DNA of 64,000 bases from Marinobacter sp. es.042 (GTDB lineage Bacteria > Pseudomonadota > Gammaproteobacteria > Pseudomonadales > Oleiphilaceae): positions 1,488,001 to 1,552,000 of the forward strand of contig NZ_LT897781.1 of assembly GCF_900188315.1 (NCBI RefSeq). Reading direction: 5' to 3'. The notes beneath the pieces are model-generated. The model saw only the letters and a program-made list of their open reading frames with translations. It made no database searches and had not been told where the DNA came from. Each line of letters opens with the position of its first letter. The first letter of the stretch is position 1. Positions 52,728 through 61,696 of this stretch are shown here, piece after piece. The position numbers and the translations under genes are program-made.

Positions 52728-53747
52728 GTGTTCTCATCACTAACTACCGCCATTATTGCTTTTACCATCGCTTCTATTGTCATTGTGACTGCCGGCAGCC
52801 GGTTGGCCCGAGTAGCCGATGAACTGGCTGATCGCACGGGTCTCGGAGAGGCCTTGTTCGGCATCTTTCTGCTGGCGGGAGTAACCTCACTACCCGACTT
52901 CGCCGCCACCCTCAGCGCCTCGCTGGATTCAAGGCCGGATCTGGCCATGAGCAATGTCATGGGCAGTATGGCCGCGAACCTGGTGTTTCTGGGCATTGCC
53001 GACATCATGTATCGGAAAGCCAACCTGGAGCATGCCGCGGCATCCTCGACCAACTTGATGCTGGCCGCTTTATTGATCGTCCTGCTCGCCTTGCCACTGC
53101 TGGCGATTGCCAGCCCACCGGTTTCCGTGTGGGGCATCCATCCGATCACTCCCGTGATTACCGCAGCGTACCTTTTCGGCCTGCACCTGGTTCGCACAAC
53201 CGACAGCAAACCCATGTGGTTTCCCCGACTGACCCGCCAAACCGTTCCCGACAAGCCCGGCCATTATCTTCACGGTGGCCTTGCCCAGGCCTGGGCCAGT
53301 TTTATTATTCTGGCCGCAATTACAGGCCTCGCGGGTTGGGTTTTGATGGAAGGTGCCAAGGTCATCAGCGATGAAACAGGCCTGTCGGATACGCTGATCG
53401 GCGGTCTGTTCACCGCCATCGCCACGTCTTCGCCAGAGTTGGTCACTACCCTTGCGGCCATCCGCAGAAACGCGCTGACATTGGCGGTAAGCAATATATT
53501 CGGTACCAACTGTTTTAATATGCTGGTGATTGCGTCGGCCGATGTCGGCTACCCTGGGGGCTCCATCTATCACGACATTACCCCGATACAAATGACCTGG
53601 GGCCTGGTGAGCATTTTAATGACAGCGATACTGCTGATGGGCATGGTTCGACGCCAGCGCTATGGGATTGGCAAGATCGGGTTTGAAAGCGCCCTGATGC
53701 TGACGGTCTATGCGGTGGCACTAACGATCGTTATGGCAAGCGGATAA
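52728..53747 (+). CDS. Sodium/calcium exchanger family (CaCA) transporter
   Basis: This 339-residue membrane protein has about ten helices and two inverted alpha-repeats: GIFLLAGVTSLPDFAATLSA in the first half and GGLFTAIATSSPELVTTLAA with VSNIFGTNCFNMLVIA in the second. These carry the Pro-Asp/Glu pair used for ion binding. The family exchanges Na+ or H+ for Ca2+. The GTG at 52728 has GAGG six bases upstream; an ATG at 52703 is in another frame. Confidence 0.9.
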   Translation: MFSSLTTAIIAFTIASIVIVTAGSRLARVADELADRTGLGEALFGIFLLAGVTSLPDFAATLSASLDSRPDLAMSNVMGSMAANLVFLGIADIMYRKANLEHAAASSTNLMLAALLIVLLALPLLAIASPPVSVWGIHPITPVITAAYLFGLHLVRTTDSKPMWFPRLTRQTVPDKPGHYLHGGLAQAWASFIILAAITGLAGWVLMEGAKVISDETGLSDTLIGGLFTAIATSSPELVTTLAAIRRNALTLAVSNIFGTNCFNMLVIASADVGYPGGSIYHDITPIQMTWGLVSILMTAILLMGMVRRQRYGIGKIGFESALMLTVYAVALTIVMASG

Positions 53748-53761
53748 TACGGAGGTTAACC

Positions 53762-54457
53762 ATGAAAACCATTGGTCTTCTCGGCGGCATGAGCTGGGAA
53801 TCCACGCAGACCTATTACCGGCTTATCAACGAGGGCGTCAAAAACCGTCTGGGCGGGCTGCATTCAGCAAAACTGGTGCTCTTCAGCGTGGATTTCGCCG
53901 AGATTGAAGCGCTGCAACACAAAGGCGACTGGCCGGCCACTGCCGACATTCTTGCCGGGGCCGCTCTGTCAGTGCAGAAGGCCGGCGCTGATTTCCTGGT
54001 GATCGGTACCAACACCATGCACAAGGTTGCTCCGGAGATCGAACAGGCAATCGGGATTCCATTGCTGCACATCGCGGATGCCACCGCGCAGGTACTGAAA
54101 AAAGAGGGTGTGACCCGAGTAGGCCTGCTGGGCACCCGCTTTACAATGGAGCAGGCGTTCTACAGGGAACGACTGGAGGCGGCCGGTATCGACGTTCTCA
54201 CCCCGGATGAAAGCCAGCGGGATGAGGTGCACCGTGTTATCTACGAAGAGCTTTGCCAGGGCGCAATAAAGTCTGACTCGCGCCACACCTACCTGGATAT
54301 CGTTTCGTCGCTTTCCGGGCGCGGGGCCCAGGCGGTCATTCTCGGCTGCACTGAGATCGGATTGCTGATCAGCCAGGCCGACACCGAGGTTCCACTTTAC
54401 GACACCACGAAGATTCACGCCGCCCGAGCCGTGGAGCTGGCGTTACATCATCCGTAG
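53762..54457 (+). CDS. Aspartate/glutamate racemase family protein (YgeA-like)
   Basis: This 231-residue protein has the racemase family pattern GLLGGMSWESTQTYYRLINE, FLVIGTNTMHKVAPEIEQ and VILGCTEIGLLI. As in YgeA-type racemases, the first catalytic position is Thr (GTNTMHK) and the second is Cys (GCTE). Broad amino-acid racemase activity is possible. The gene is 14 bases after the exchanger gene and probably transcribed with it. Its ribosome site is GGAGG. Confidence 0.9.
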   Translation: MKTIGLLGGMSWESTQTYYRLINEGVKNRLGGLHSAKLVLFSVDFAEIEALQHKGDWPATADILAGAALSVQKAGADFLVIGTNTMHKVAPEIEQAIGIPLLHIADATAQVLKKEGVTRVGLLGTRFTMEQAFYRERLEAAGIDVLTPDESQRDEVHRVIYEELCQGAIKSDSRHTYLDIVSSLSGRGAQAVILGCTEIGLLISQADTEVPLYDTTKIHAARAVELALHHP

Positions 54458-54550
54458 AAGACCGACCAAGACGAACACCTGCAAAAACTGGATAATGGCC
54501 GCCATTAGAAGCCATGGCGCGCCAAACTCTCCGATCCAGGACTCTTTGCA

Positions 54551-56743
54551 ATGGAAATCAACGTCAACTTTCTCGAGAACCTCAGACTTGAAGCCAAGTT
54601 TGACGATTTCACCGTCGTAACGGACCAGCCGATTCGCTATAAGGGCGACGGCTCGGCGCCCAGCCCGTTCGACTACTTCCTGGCCTCCTCTGCCCTGTGT
54701 GCAGCCTACTTTGTCCGGGTCTACTGCCTGGCACGGGACATTCCCACCGAGAATATCCGCCTGTCCCAGAACAACATCGTGGACCCGGAAAACCGCTACA
54801 ACCAGATCTTCAAGATCTCCGTTGAGCTGCCCGAGGACATCTCAGAGAAAGACCGCCAGGGCATCCTGCGCTCGATCGACCGCTGCACCGTGAAAAAAGT
54901 GGTCCAGACCGGCCCGACCTTCGAGATTGAAACCGTCGAGAACCTGGACGCGGACGCCCAGGCACTGCTGATGACCCAGCCGGAAGGCGGCACCCAGACC
55001 TTTATCGAAGGCAAGGACCTGCCCCTGGAGCAGACCATCGCCAACATGACTGGCATCCTTGAAGACTTGGGCATGAAGATCGAGATTGCCTCCTGGCGGA
55101 ACATTGTGCCTCACGTGTGGTCCCTGCACATTCGCGATGCCGCCTCACCCATGTGCTTCACCAATGGCAAGGGTGCCACCAAGGAAAGCGCCCTGTGCTC
55201 TGCCCTGGGCGAATTCATCGAGCGTCTCAGCTGCAACTTTTTCTACAACGATCAGTTCTTTGGTGAGGACATCGCCAACAGCGACTTCGTCCACTACCCG
55301 AACGAAAAGTGGTTCAAGCTGGGCCCCAACGACGAGCTGCCGGAAGGTATTCTGGATGACCACTGCCTCGCCATCTACAACCCGGACGGCGAGCTTGGCG
55401 GCTCCAATCTGATTGATACCAACTCCGGCAGAGCCGACCGGGGCATTGTCTCCCTGCCCTACGTGCGAAAATCGGATGGCGAGGTGGTTTATTTCCCCTC
55501 CAACCTGATTGAGAACCTGTTTCTCAGCAACGGCATGAGTGCTGGCAATACCCTGAACGAAGCACAGGTTCAGTGTCTGTCGGAGATTTTCGAACGGGCG
55601 GTAAAGAAGCAGATTATCGAAGAGGAGATCGCCCTTCCGGACGTGCCCCGGGAGGTACTGGAAAAATACCCGGACATCCTGGAAGGCATTGAAGCCCTGG
55701 AAGCCCAGGGTTTCCCGACTCTGGTAAAGGACGCCTCCCTCGGCGGCCAGTTCCCGGTAATGTGCGTTACCCTGATGAACCCGCGAACGGGCAGCGTGTT
55801 CGCCTCTTTCGGCGCTCACCCGAGCTTTGAAGTGGCCCTTGAGCGCAGCCTGACGGAACTCCTGCAGGGCCGCAGCTTCGAGGGCCTCAATGATGTGCCG
55901 GCGCCCACCTTCAACAGCCTGGCCGTGACCGAGCCAAACAACTTTGTGGAGCACTTCATCGACTCTACCGGCGTTGTTTCCTGGCGGTTTTTCAGCGCCA
56001 GGTCCGATTATGATTTCGTTGAATGGGATTTTTCCGGCACCAACGCCGAGGAAGCCGAGTGTCTGTTCGGTATCCTCGAGGAGCTGGGCAAGGAAGTGTA
56101 TGTCGCCGTCTACGAGGAACTGGGCGCGCCGGTCTGCCGAATCCTGGTTCCAGGCTATTCCGAGGTGTATCCGGTGGAAGACCTGATCATGGATAACACC
56201 AACATGGCTTTGGACTACCGGGAAGACATCCTCAACCTGCACCGCCTGGACGATGAGCAACTGGCCGATCTGGTGGAACGTCTGGAAGCCAGCCAGCTGG
56301 ACAACTACATGACGATCATCACCCTGATCGGCGTGGAGTTCGATGAAAACACCATCTGGGGCCAACTCACGATCCTTGAGCTAAAGATCCTGATCTGCCT
56401 TGCCCTGCAGTGGCATGAAGAAGCCCTGGAATTCGTCGACATGTTCCTTCAGTTCAACGACAACACCGTTGAGCGCGGCCTGTTCTACCGAGCCATGTAT
56501 GCGGTTCTCGAAGTCACCCTTGACGACGAAATGGAGCTGGGCGACTACATCACCAACTTCACCCGCATGTTCGGCGAGGAAACCATGGAAGCTGTTGTTG
56601 GCTCAGTGGATGGCAGCGTTCGTTTCCACGGCCTGGAAGCCACGAACATGCAACTGGATGGGCTGGAGAAGCATCAGCGTTTGATCGAGAGCTACCGGAA
56701 GCTGCACGCGGCGCGTGCAGCCAGGGCGGGCCTGCAGCAGTAA
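54551..56743 (+). CDS. OsmC-YcaO fusion protein
   Basis: The 730-residue protein combines an N-terminal OsmC-like domain (about residues 1-140, with GDGSAPSPFDYFLASSALCA) and a YcaO domain (about 155-580). The YcaO part begins GGTQTFIEGKDLPLEQTIAN and contains CFTNGKGATKESALCSALGE, the ATP-binding segment, and closely follows E. coli YcaO. A C-terminal helical region of about 150 residues follows. E. coli YcaO has been linked to RimO-dependent methylthiolation of ribosomal protein S12; the role of the fused OsmC domain is unknown. There is no strong Shine-Dalgarno before the ATG. Confidence 0.9.
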   Translation: MEINVNFLENLRLEAKFDDFTVVTDQPIRYKGDGSAPSPFDYFLASSALCAAYFVRVYCLARDIPTENIRLSQNNIVDPENRYNQIFKISVELPEDISEKDRQGILRSIDRCTVKKVVQTGPTFEIETVENLDADAQALLMTQPEGGTQTFIEGKDLPLEQTIANMTGILEDLGMKIEIASWRNIVPHVWSLHIRDAASPMCFTNGKGATKESALCSALGEFIERLSCNFFYNDQFFGEDIANSDFVHYPNEKWFKLGPNDELPEGILDDHCLAIYNPDGELGGSNLIDTNSGRADRGIVSLPYVRKSDGEVVYFPSNLIENLFLSNGMSAGNTLNEAQVQCLSEIFERAVKKQIIEEEIALPDVPREVLEKYPDILEGIEALEAQGFPTLVKDASLGGQFPVMCVTLMNPRTGSVFASFGAHPSFEVALERSLTELLQGRSFEGLNDVPAPTFNSLAVTEPNNFVEHFIDSTGVVSWRFFSARSDYDFVEWDFSGTNAEEAECLFGILEELGKEVYVAVYEELGAPVCRILVPGYSEVYPVEDLIMDNTNMALDYREDILNLHRLDDEQLADLVERLEASQLDNYMTIITLIGVEFDENTIWGQLTILELKILICLALQWHEEALEFVDMFLQFNDNTVERGLFYRAMYAVLEVTLDDEMELGDYITNFTRMFGEETMEAVVGSVDGSVRFHGLEATNMQLDGLEKHQRLIESYRKLHAARAARAGLQQ

Positions 56744-56758
56744 TCGGACGCTGAGCGA

Positions 56759-56782
56759 ACCGCGCCGCATTGGTGGCGCGGT
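56759..56782. terminator. Hairpin after the ycaO-like gene
   Basis: ACCGCGCC pairs with GGCGCGGT around an eight-base loop, 16 bases after the stop codon. No U-run follows, so it is a weak or Rho-assisted terminator at best, or marks the promoter region of the next gene. Confidence 0.4.
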
Positions 56783-56882
56783 CAGTCCTGATCCACACTT
56801 GATCATTACAAGTAGCCTATTTGCGTTTAATGCCCGTACACCCTTGTACATTTCTGGCATACGCCAATCAGGGAGCCTTGCA

Positions 56883-58442
56883 ATGAGCAATCCAGTGATC
56901 GCTGATAACAAGCCCAAGAAAGTCAGCCTGAAAAAAGGCGAGGAATACGCCTTCTGCGTTTGTGGCCGTTCCAACAACCAGCCCTTCTGCGACGGTTCCC
57001 ATGGAGATACGGGGTTCAAACCCAAGGTCTTCAAGGCCGAAAAAGACGAAGAGGCGGTTCTGTGCCAGTGTAAACAGACCGGAAGCGCGCCTTATTGTGA
57101 CGGCACTCACCAGCAGTTCAGCGATGACCAGGTTGGCAAGGAGGCGCCGGAGTCTGATGATGATGGCGGCGACGAATCCGGTGATGCGCCGAAGGCCAAA
57201 TCCACCAAAGAAGAACCCACCGTTGAATTTATTCATCAGTTGGCCCGTGAGGGGCTGAGCAGTATGGGCCACCATGGCCCTACAACGGCCATGGGCGTGC
57301 CCCGCCACACCCTGCCCCACTGGGACGACCTGCAACTGATGGTGGCGCAGATGGCCAGCAAACCACTGGCAGACGACGCCGACGTCTCGACCGAACTGGT
57401 GATCGGGCCTGAAGCCCGCAAGCCACTGACACTGAGCATGCCGCTGTTCGTTTCCGACATGAGCTTCGGAGCCCTGTCAGAGGAGGCCAAGATTGCCCTT
57501 GCTCGTGGCGCCGAGCTAGCGGGCACCGGCATTTGCTCTGGCGAGGGCGGCATGCTGCCCGAGGAGCAACAGGAAAATTCCCGATACTTCTACGAGCTGG
57601 CCAGCGCCAAGTTCGGTTACAAGGAAGAATTGCTCAAGAAAGTGCAGGCGTTTCACTTCAAGGGTGGCCAGGGCGCCAAGACCGGCACCGGTGGCCATTT
57701 GCCGGGCAACAAGAACACCGGCAAGATCTCAGAGGTTCGCAAAATTCCTGAGGGCGAACCGGCCAATTCCCCACCCACTTTCGACGATTTGCGCTCAGTT
57801 GAGGATTTCCAGCGCTTCGCCAGCCATGTTCGGGAAGTGACCGGAGGTATTCCCGTCGGCTTCAAGCTGAGCGCCAATCACATCGAGCGGGATGTGCAAT
57901 TCGCCCTGGATGCCGGCGCCGACTACATTATTCTCGACGGCCGTGGCGGCGGTACCGGTGCTGCACCCGAGATCTTCCGTGATCACATCAGTGTGCCCAG
58001 CATTCCTGCCCTGGCCCGTGCGCGGCGCTATCTGGATGACCGCGGTGCAAGCGGACGGGTCACATTGATCGTTACCGGTGGCCTGCGGGTCCCTATCGAT
58101 TTCGTGAAGGCCATGGCGCTGGGCGCTGACGGTATTGCCGTTGCCAACAGTGCCATGCAGTCCATCGGCTGTGTTGCGGCGCGTATCTGCAATACCAACA
58201 CCTGCCCGGCAGGCATCGCGACCCAGAACAAGGACCTGCGCCAGCGGTTGAACGTCGACCAGTCTGCCAAACAGCTGCAGAACTTCCTTGAGGCCTCTGT
58301 CTCACTGATGCAGGTGATGGCACGGGCCTGTGGCCACGACAGCCTGAGCAAACTGAATATTGATGACCTTTCCACCTGGCATCGGGAGATGGCTTTGCTC
58401 AGCGGCGTTCGCTACGCCGGTGTGCTCGACCCTTCTGCCTGA
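56883..58442 (+). CDS. Double CDGSH iron-sulfur domain fused to glutamate synthase FMN-binding domain
   Basis: From ATG 56883 (GGGAG upstream) the 519-residue protein starts with two CDGSH [2Fe-2S] motifs, CVCGRSNNQPFCDGSH (about residues 25-40) and CQCKQTGSAPYCDGTH (about 62-77), each with the 3-Cys-1-His ligand set. An acidic linker leads to a glutamate synthase-type barrel (about 120-505): VSDMSFGALSEEAKIALARG, GICSGEGGMLPEE, FHFKGGQGAKTGTGGHLPGN, DGRGGGTGAAPE and CNTNTCPAGIATQNKDLRQR. It has no amidotransferase domain. It may move electrons via the clusters to FMN; the substrate is unknown. Confidence 0.9.
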   Translation: MSNPVIADNKPKKVSLKKGEEYAFCVCGRSNNQPFCDGSHGDTGFKPKVFKAEKDEEAVLCQCKQTGSAPYCDGTHQQFSDDQVGKEAPESDDDGGDESGDAPKAKSTKEEPTVEFIHQLAREGLSSMGHHGPTTAMGVPRHTLPHWDDLQLMVAQMASKPLADDADVSTELVIGPEARKPLTLSMPLFVSDMSFGALSEEAKIALARGAELAGTGICSGEGGMLPEEQQENSRYFYELASAKFGYKEELLKKVQAFHFKGGQGAKTGTGGHLPGNKNTGKISEVRKIPEGEPANSPPTFDDLRSVEDFQRFASHVREVTGGIPVGFKLSANHIERDVQFALDAGADYIILDGRGGGTGAAPEIFRDHISVPSIPALARARRYLDDRGASGRVTLIVTGGLRVPIDFVKAMALGADGIAVANSAMQSIGCVAARICNTNTCPAGIATQNKDLRQRLNVDQSAKQLQNFLEASVSLMQVMARACGHDSLSKLNIDDLSTWHREMALLSGVRYAGVLDPSA

Positions 58443-60490
58443 GGTGCTTCTTCGCTGGCCGCCAGGACTCGAACCCGTTCGAAGTCCTCCTCGGTGAACA
58501 CACCGTTCACCCCGGAAATGGCGGCCAGCTTCATGCCATGCTTCAGTCCCAGCTTGTAGATCTCCCGCACTTTCTCCCACTCGATATTCCGCCCGAGAGT
58601 AAAGTTCTCAAAACGCGCTTCCAGAGCAAGCACAATGGTTTCCGCCAGGCAGGCATAGGCAATGCCTTTCGGGAGCCCGATGTCTTTCATGTGCACTTCA
58701 CCCGGTAGCTGGATCTCGCCGGATTCGATCACCAGCACATCCGGCCGCTTGGCGACATCTTCCGCCGGGATATCCAGGGGGCGGGCGACGTCGGTTATGA
58801 CGCAGCCCGGCTTCACTTTCATGATATCCAGGATACGTTTGCCGGCCCCGGAGGTGGCGGTCACGATCATGTCCATGTCGGCCAGATCGCGTTCGGCAGA
58901 GCCGGCAACATGTACGATGGCTCCCGGCGTTTCCTGTTCGATGCTTTCCTTGAGAGCCAGCAGTTTGGCCGGCTCCGGTGCCGCCAGATAAATCTCGTCC
59001 ACTGCCTTGGCCAGCAATCTGGCGCAGACAGACCCGATAGCACCCGTAGCGCCCACCACCATCGCCTTGCCGGCCGCTTTGCCACTGGGGCCAATGCTCA
59101 CCCGCCCTATTTTCTTCATGGCGTCATGGGCCGCCCACAGGGCACCGGATGCGCTGTAGCTGTTGCCGGTGGTGATTGGCAGCGGCGCCCGCTTGGCCAC
59201 CGTTATACCGGCATCACCCACGACCTTGGTAAACGCACCCAGGCCCATGATCTGGGCGCCGAGTTTCTTGGCCAGTTTGGCCGCCTGCAGCAACCGGGCG
59301 TAGGTAAATTCCGGCCCGTGGGCCATGATTTCCCGAGGAGTGCCACCAACGGTAATGAGCCAGCCCTCCACCTCATCGCCATTGGGTGACCGGATTCCGG
59401 ATACCTTCGAGTAGATGAACGGTGGCGAATACGCGATGGCCTTTTCCACCAGGTTCATCACCACAGGCGGCGATACGTTGGCAACCCAGTCCAGCGGCGG
59501 TGTTTTGGTGAGGTATTGCTGCGACAGGGGATGAATGACAAACGCAAACCGGTTAACCCGGCGGTAACCGTTCGGGTAAAGGATTCGCGGCTCAATCTGC
59601 AGGCTCTGAATAACATCCAGATAGTCATCGGGGCCCAACTGGTCCGGTGTCCTGGACAGCGCCGCACTGATCATCGCCTCCATCACATTCACGCCAACGG
59701 GGCGGCCCTCCAGCCAGGGGCTGTAATCCACTACCATGGCAACCTTGCGAGAGCGCATCCAGTCCATGGCCGCATCCGTTACCCGTGAGGTAATCACGGT
59801 TTTTCCATCGAGCTCTTTCGCCGTGAAGTTCTCCAGGTCGCCAATCGAGGCCACGATGACATGGGCCTCGGACACCGCGTGATGGAGCGAACCTTTAACC
59901 AGATTCTCACCCAACCGATACAGCGGTGTTCGGAGAATGGTTTCAACCGCTTTCACCGCCGCAGGCCTGAACATGATGGGTGCCGTAAGCGAGGTATAGG
60001 TTTCCAGCTGTTTCAGGGAAGTCAGCAGCCTGGGCACTCCGAAATCCATGTAAGGATCGGCAAAGAAGAGATTCTCGGTATGTTCGGAAAGGGCCCTGGC
60101 AATCCGGTAACCGGCCTGCCCATTCAAGAAGAGCACACGGGCATTGTCGAAGAAATGCCCGAGCTCAGACTGGGTATGACGCACAGCCCACTCCTGCAGG
60201 ATAGCCCGCAACCCAGCACCGGTGGTTATCGGCTTATCCGGCACACAGGCCTCAAGGCGGGCAGTATCCGGGTGTTCAAGCTGCTCCCGGCCCACCTCGT
60301 AATGATCGTGTACCATGCTCAGACCGATAGCATCTGCCTGCGGATGGACGGACTCCAGAACCGCCTCGGCCCGGGAAAGATCGCCGTCCGTACCGATCCG
60401 GATAACCCGGAAGGGCTGCCCAAGAAACGACGTCTCTATATCGTAATCGTACTCACCAGATCCCTGGCTGACGCTGACAACGGTTTTCAT
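58412..60490 (-). CDS. Large dehydrogenase with C-terminal acyl-ACP-reductase-like domain
   Basis: This 692-residue protein is not in a family I can name with certainty. The C-terminal half (about residues 380-670) resembles cyanobacterial long-chain acyl-ACP reductase: IMGLGAFTKVVGDAGIT, PITTGNSYSASGALWAAHDA, a Rossmann loop VVGATGAIGSVCARLL near residue 480, and GIAYACLAETIVLALEARFE followed by NFTLGRNIEWEKV. Cys614 lies where those enzymes have the nucleophilic cysteine. The N-terminal 330 residues (MKTVVSVSQGSGEYDYDIET) look like an extra domain of unknown type. It overlaps the convergent CDGSH gene by 31 bases. Reduction of an acyl thioester is an inference. Confidence 0.7.
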   Translation of the reverse strand: MKTVVSVSQGSGEYDYDIETSFLGQPFRVIRIGTDGDLSRAEAVLESVHPQADAIGLSMVHDHYEVGREQLEHPDTARLEACVPDKPITTGAGLRAILQEWAVRHTQSELGHFFDNARVLFLNGQAGYRIARALSEHTENLFFADPYMDFGVPRLLTSLKQLETYTSLTAPIMFRPAAVKAVETILRTPLYRLGENLVKGSLHHAVSEAHVIVASIGDLENFTAKELDGKTVITSRVTDAAMDWMRSRKVAMVVDYSPWLEGRPVGVNVMEAMISAALSRTPDQLGPDDYLDVIQSLQIEPRILYPNGYRRVNRFAFVIHPLSQQYLTKTPPLDWVANVSPPVVMNLVEKAIAYSPPFIYSKVSGIRSPNGDEVEGWLITVGGTPREIMAHGPEFTYARLLQAAKLAKKLGAQIMGLGAFTKVVGDAGITVAKRAPLPITTGNSYSASGALWAAHDAMKKIGRVSIGPSGKAAGKAMVVGATGAIGSVCARLLAKAVDEIYLAAPEPAKLLALKESIEQETPGAIVHVAGSAERDLADMDMIVTATSGAGKRILDIMKVKPGCVITDVARPLDIPAEDVAKRPDVLVIESGEIQLPGEVHMKDIGLPKGIAYACLAETIVLALEARFENFTLGRNIEWEKVREIYKLGLKHGMKLAAISGVNGVFTEEDFERVRVLAASEEAPQAEGSSTPA

Positions 60491-60652
60491 ATTCAGGTCT
60501 TCCCGTTTTCCTGTTGTTATCGTTTACAGCCTAATTCAGAAGATCGGTTTCTGCCTTAGCGCAGATCAAATTCCAGACCGCTATTCAACGTCTACAATAG
60601 AGTGGCGGGCCGAACGACCAACAGACCTTCAAGGATCAAACAGGAGCTCACC

Positions 60653-61666
60653 ATGACCATTCAGGAAGAACTCAACTCTACCGTCCGGGAACTGGTTCAG
60701 CCCGGCAAGGGAATTCTCGCTGCGGATGAAAGCCACCCGACCATTGCCAAGCGTTTCAAGGCCGTTGGCGTGGAGTCGAGCGAAGATATGCGCCGGGAGT
60801 ACCGAAGCCTTATTTTCTCGGCTTCCGGGCTCGGAGAATTCATCAGCGGGGTCATTCTGTTTGAGGAAACTCTCGGCCAGCAGAGCCTGGATAATATTCC
60901 GATGCCGAAGCTGCTGGCCAGCAAAGGCATCGTGCCGGGCATCAAGGTAGACAAGGGAAAAGGCCCTCTTGTGAATGCACCCGGTGATGAAATCACCTTT
61001 GGCCTGGATGGTCTGGAGGACCGCCTGGAAATCTACAAAAACCAGGGGGCCCGGTTTGCCAAATGGCGGGATGTGTTCCATATATCGGATACCCTGCCCT
61101 CACGGCAGGCGATCGAGGCGAATGCCGAGGTTCTCGCCCGCTATGCGGCGATCTGCCAGTCCCTGGGTATCGTGCCGATCGTTGAGCCGGAAGTGCTGAT
61201 TGATGGCAACCATTCCATCGAGCGCTGCGCGGAAGTCAGCGAAGCGGTGATTCGGGAGGTGTTCCACGCCCTTTACCGACACAAGGTGGCACTGGAATAC
61301 ATGATCCTCAAGCCCAACATGGTGACGCCGGGCAAGGAAACCCCGAAGGCATCCCCGGAAGAAGTGGCGACAGCGACTCTCGATATTTTTCGCAGGGCGG
61401 TACCGGCTGCGGTACCCGGCATTTTCTTCCTCTCGGGCGGCCAGACGCCGGAAGAAGCCACTCTCAATCTGAACGCCATGAACAGCATGGGCACCCAGCC
61501 CTGGGAGTTGAGTTTCTCCTACGGACGGGCTTTGCAGGAACCGGCACAGAAGGCCTGGGCCGGCAATCTGGATAATGGTCCGGAGGCGCAGGCAGCAATG
61601 CTGAAGCGGGCCCGCCTGAACGGTGCCGCTCGCGCCGGCCATTACCGACCGGAGATGGAAGACTGA
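60653..61666 (+). CDS. Class I fructose-bisphosphate aldolase
   Basis: This 337-residue Schiff-base aldolase resembles the eukaryotic-like class I group: GKGILAADESHPTIAKRFKA at the N-terminus, SSEDMRREYRSLIFSASGLG, and the Schiff-base lysine in EYMILKPNMVTPGKETPKAS, with LSGGQTPEEATLNLNAMNSM and the C-terminal GHYRPEMED. ATG 60653 has CAGGAG upstream; an earlier in-frame start at 60602 lacks one. It cleaves fructose-1,6-bisphosphate in glycolysis and gluconeogenesis. Confidence 0.95.
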   Translation: MTIQEELNSTVRELVQPGKGILAADESHPTIAKRFKAVGVESSEDMRREYRSLIFSASGLGEFISGVILFEETLGQQSLDNIPMPKLLASKGIVPGIKVDKGKGPLVNAPGDEITFGLDGLEDRLEIYKNQGARFAKWRDVFHISDTLPSRQAIEANAEVLARYAAICQSLGIVPIVEPEVLIDGNHSIERCAEVSEAVIREVFHALYRHKVALEYMILKPNMVTPGKETPKASPEEVATATLDIFRRAVPAAVPGIFFLSGGQTPEEATLNLNAMNSMGTQPWELSFSYGRALQEPAQKAWAGNLDNGPEAQAAMLKRARLNGAARAGHYRPEMED

Positions 61667-61696
61667 TCGGCAACAGCCCTGCGTGCCCGTGTTTCC

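Noticed and set aside
55145..56365. 406-codon open frame on the minus strand opposite the OsmC-YcaO gene
   Set aside because: It is an antisense shadow of a well-supported GC-rich gene; the translation has no recognisable domain and no ribosome site.
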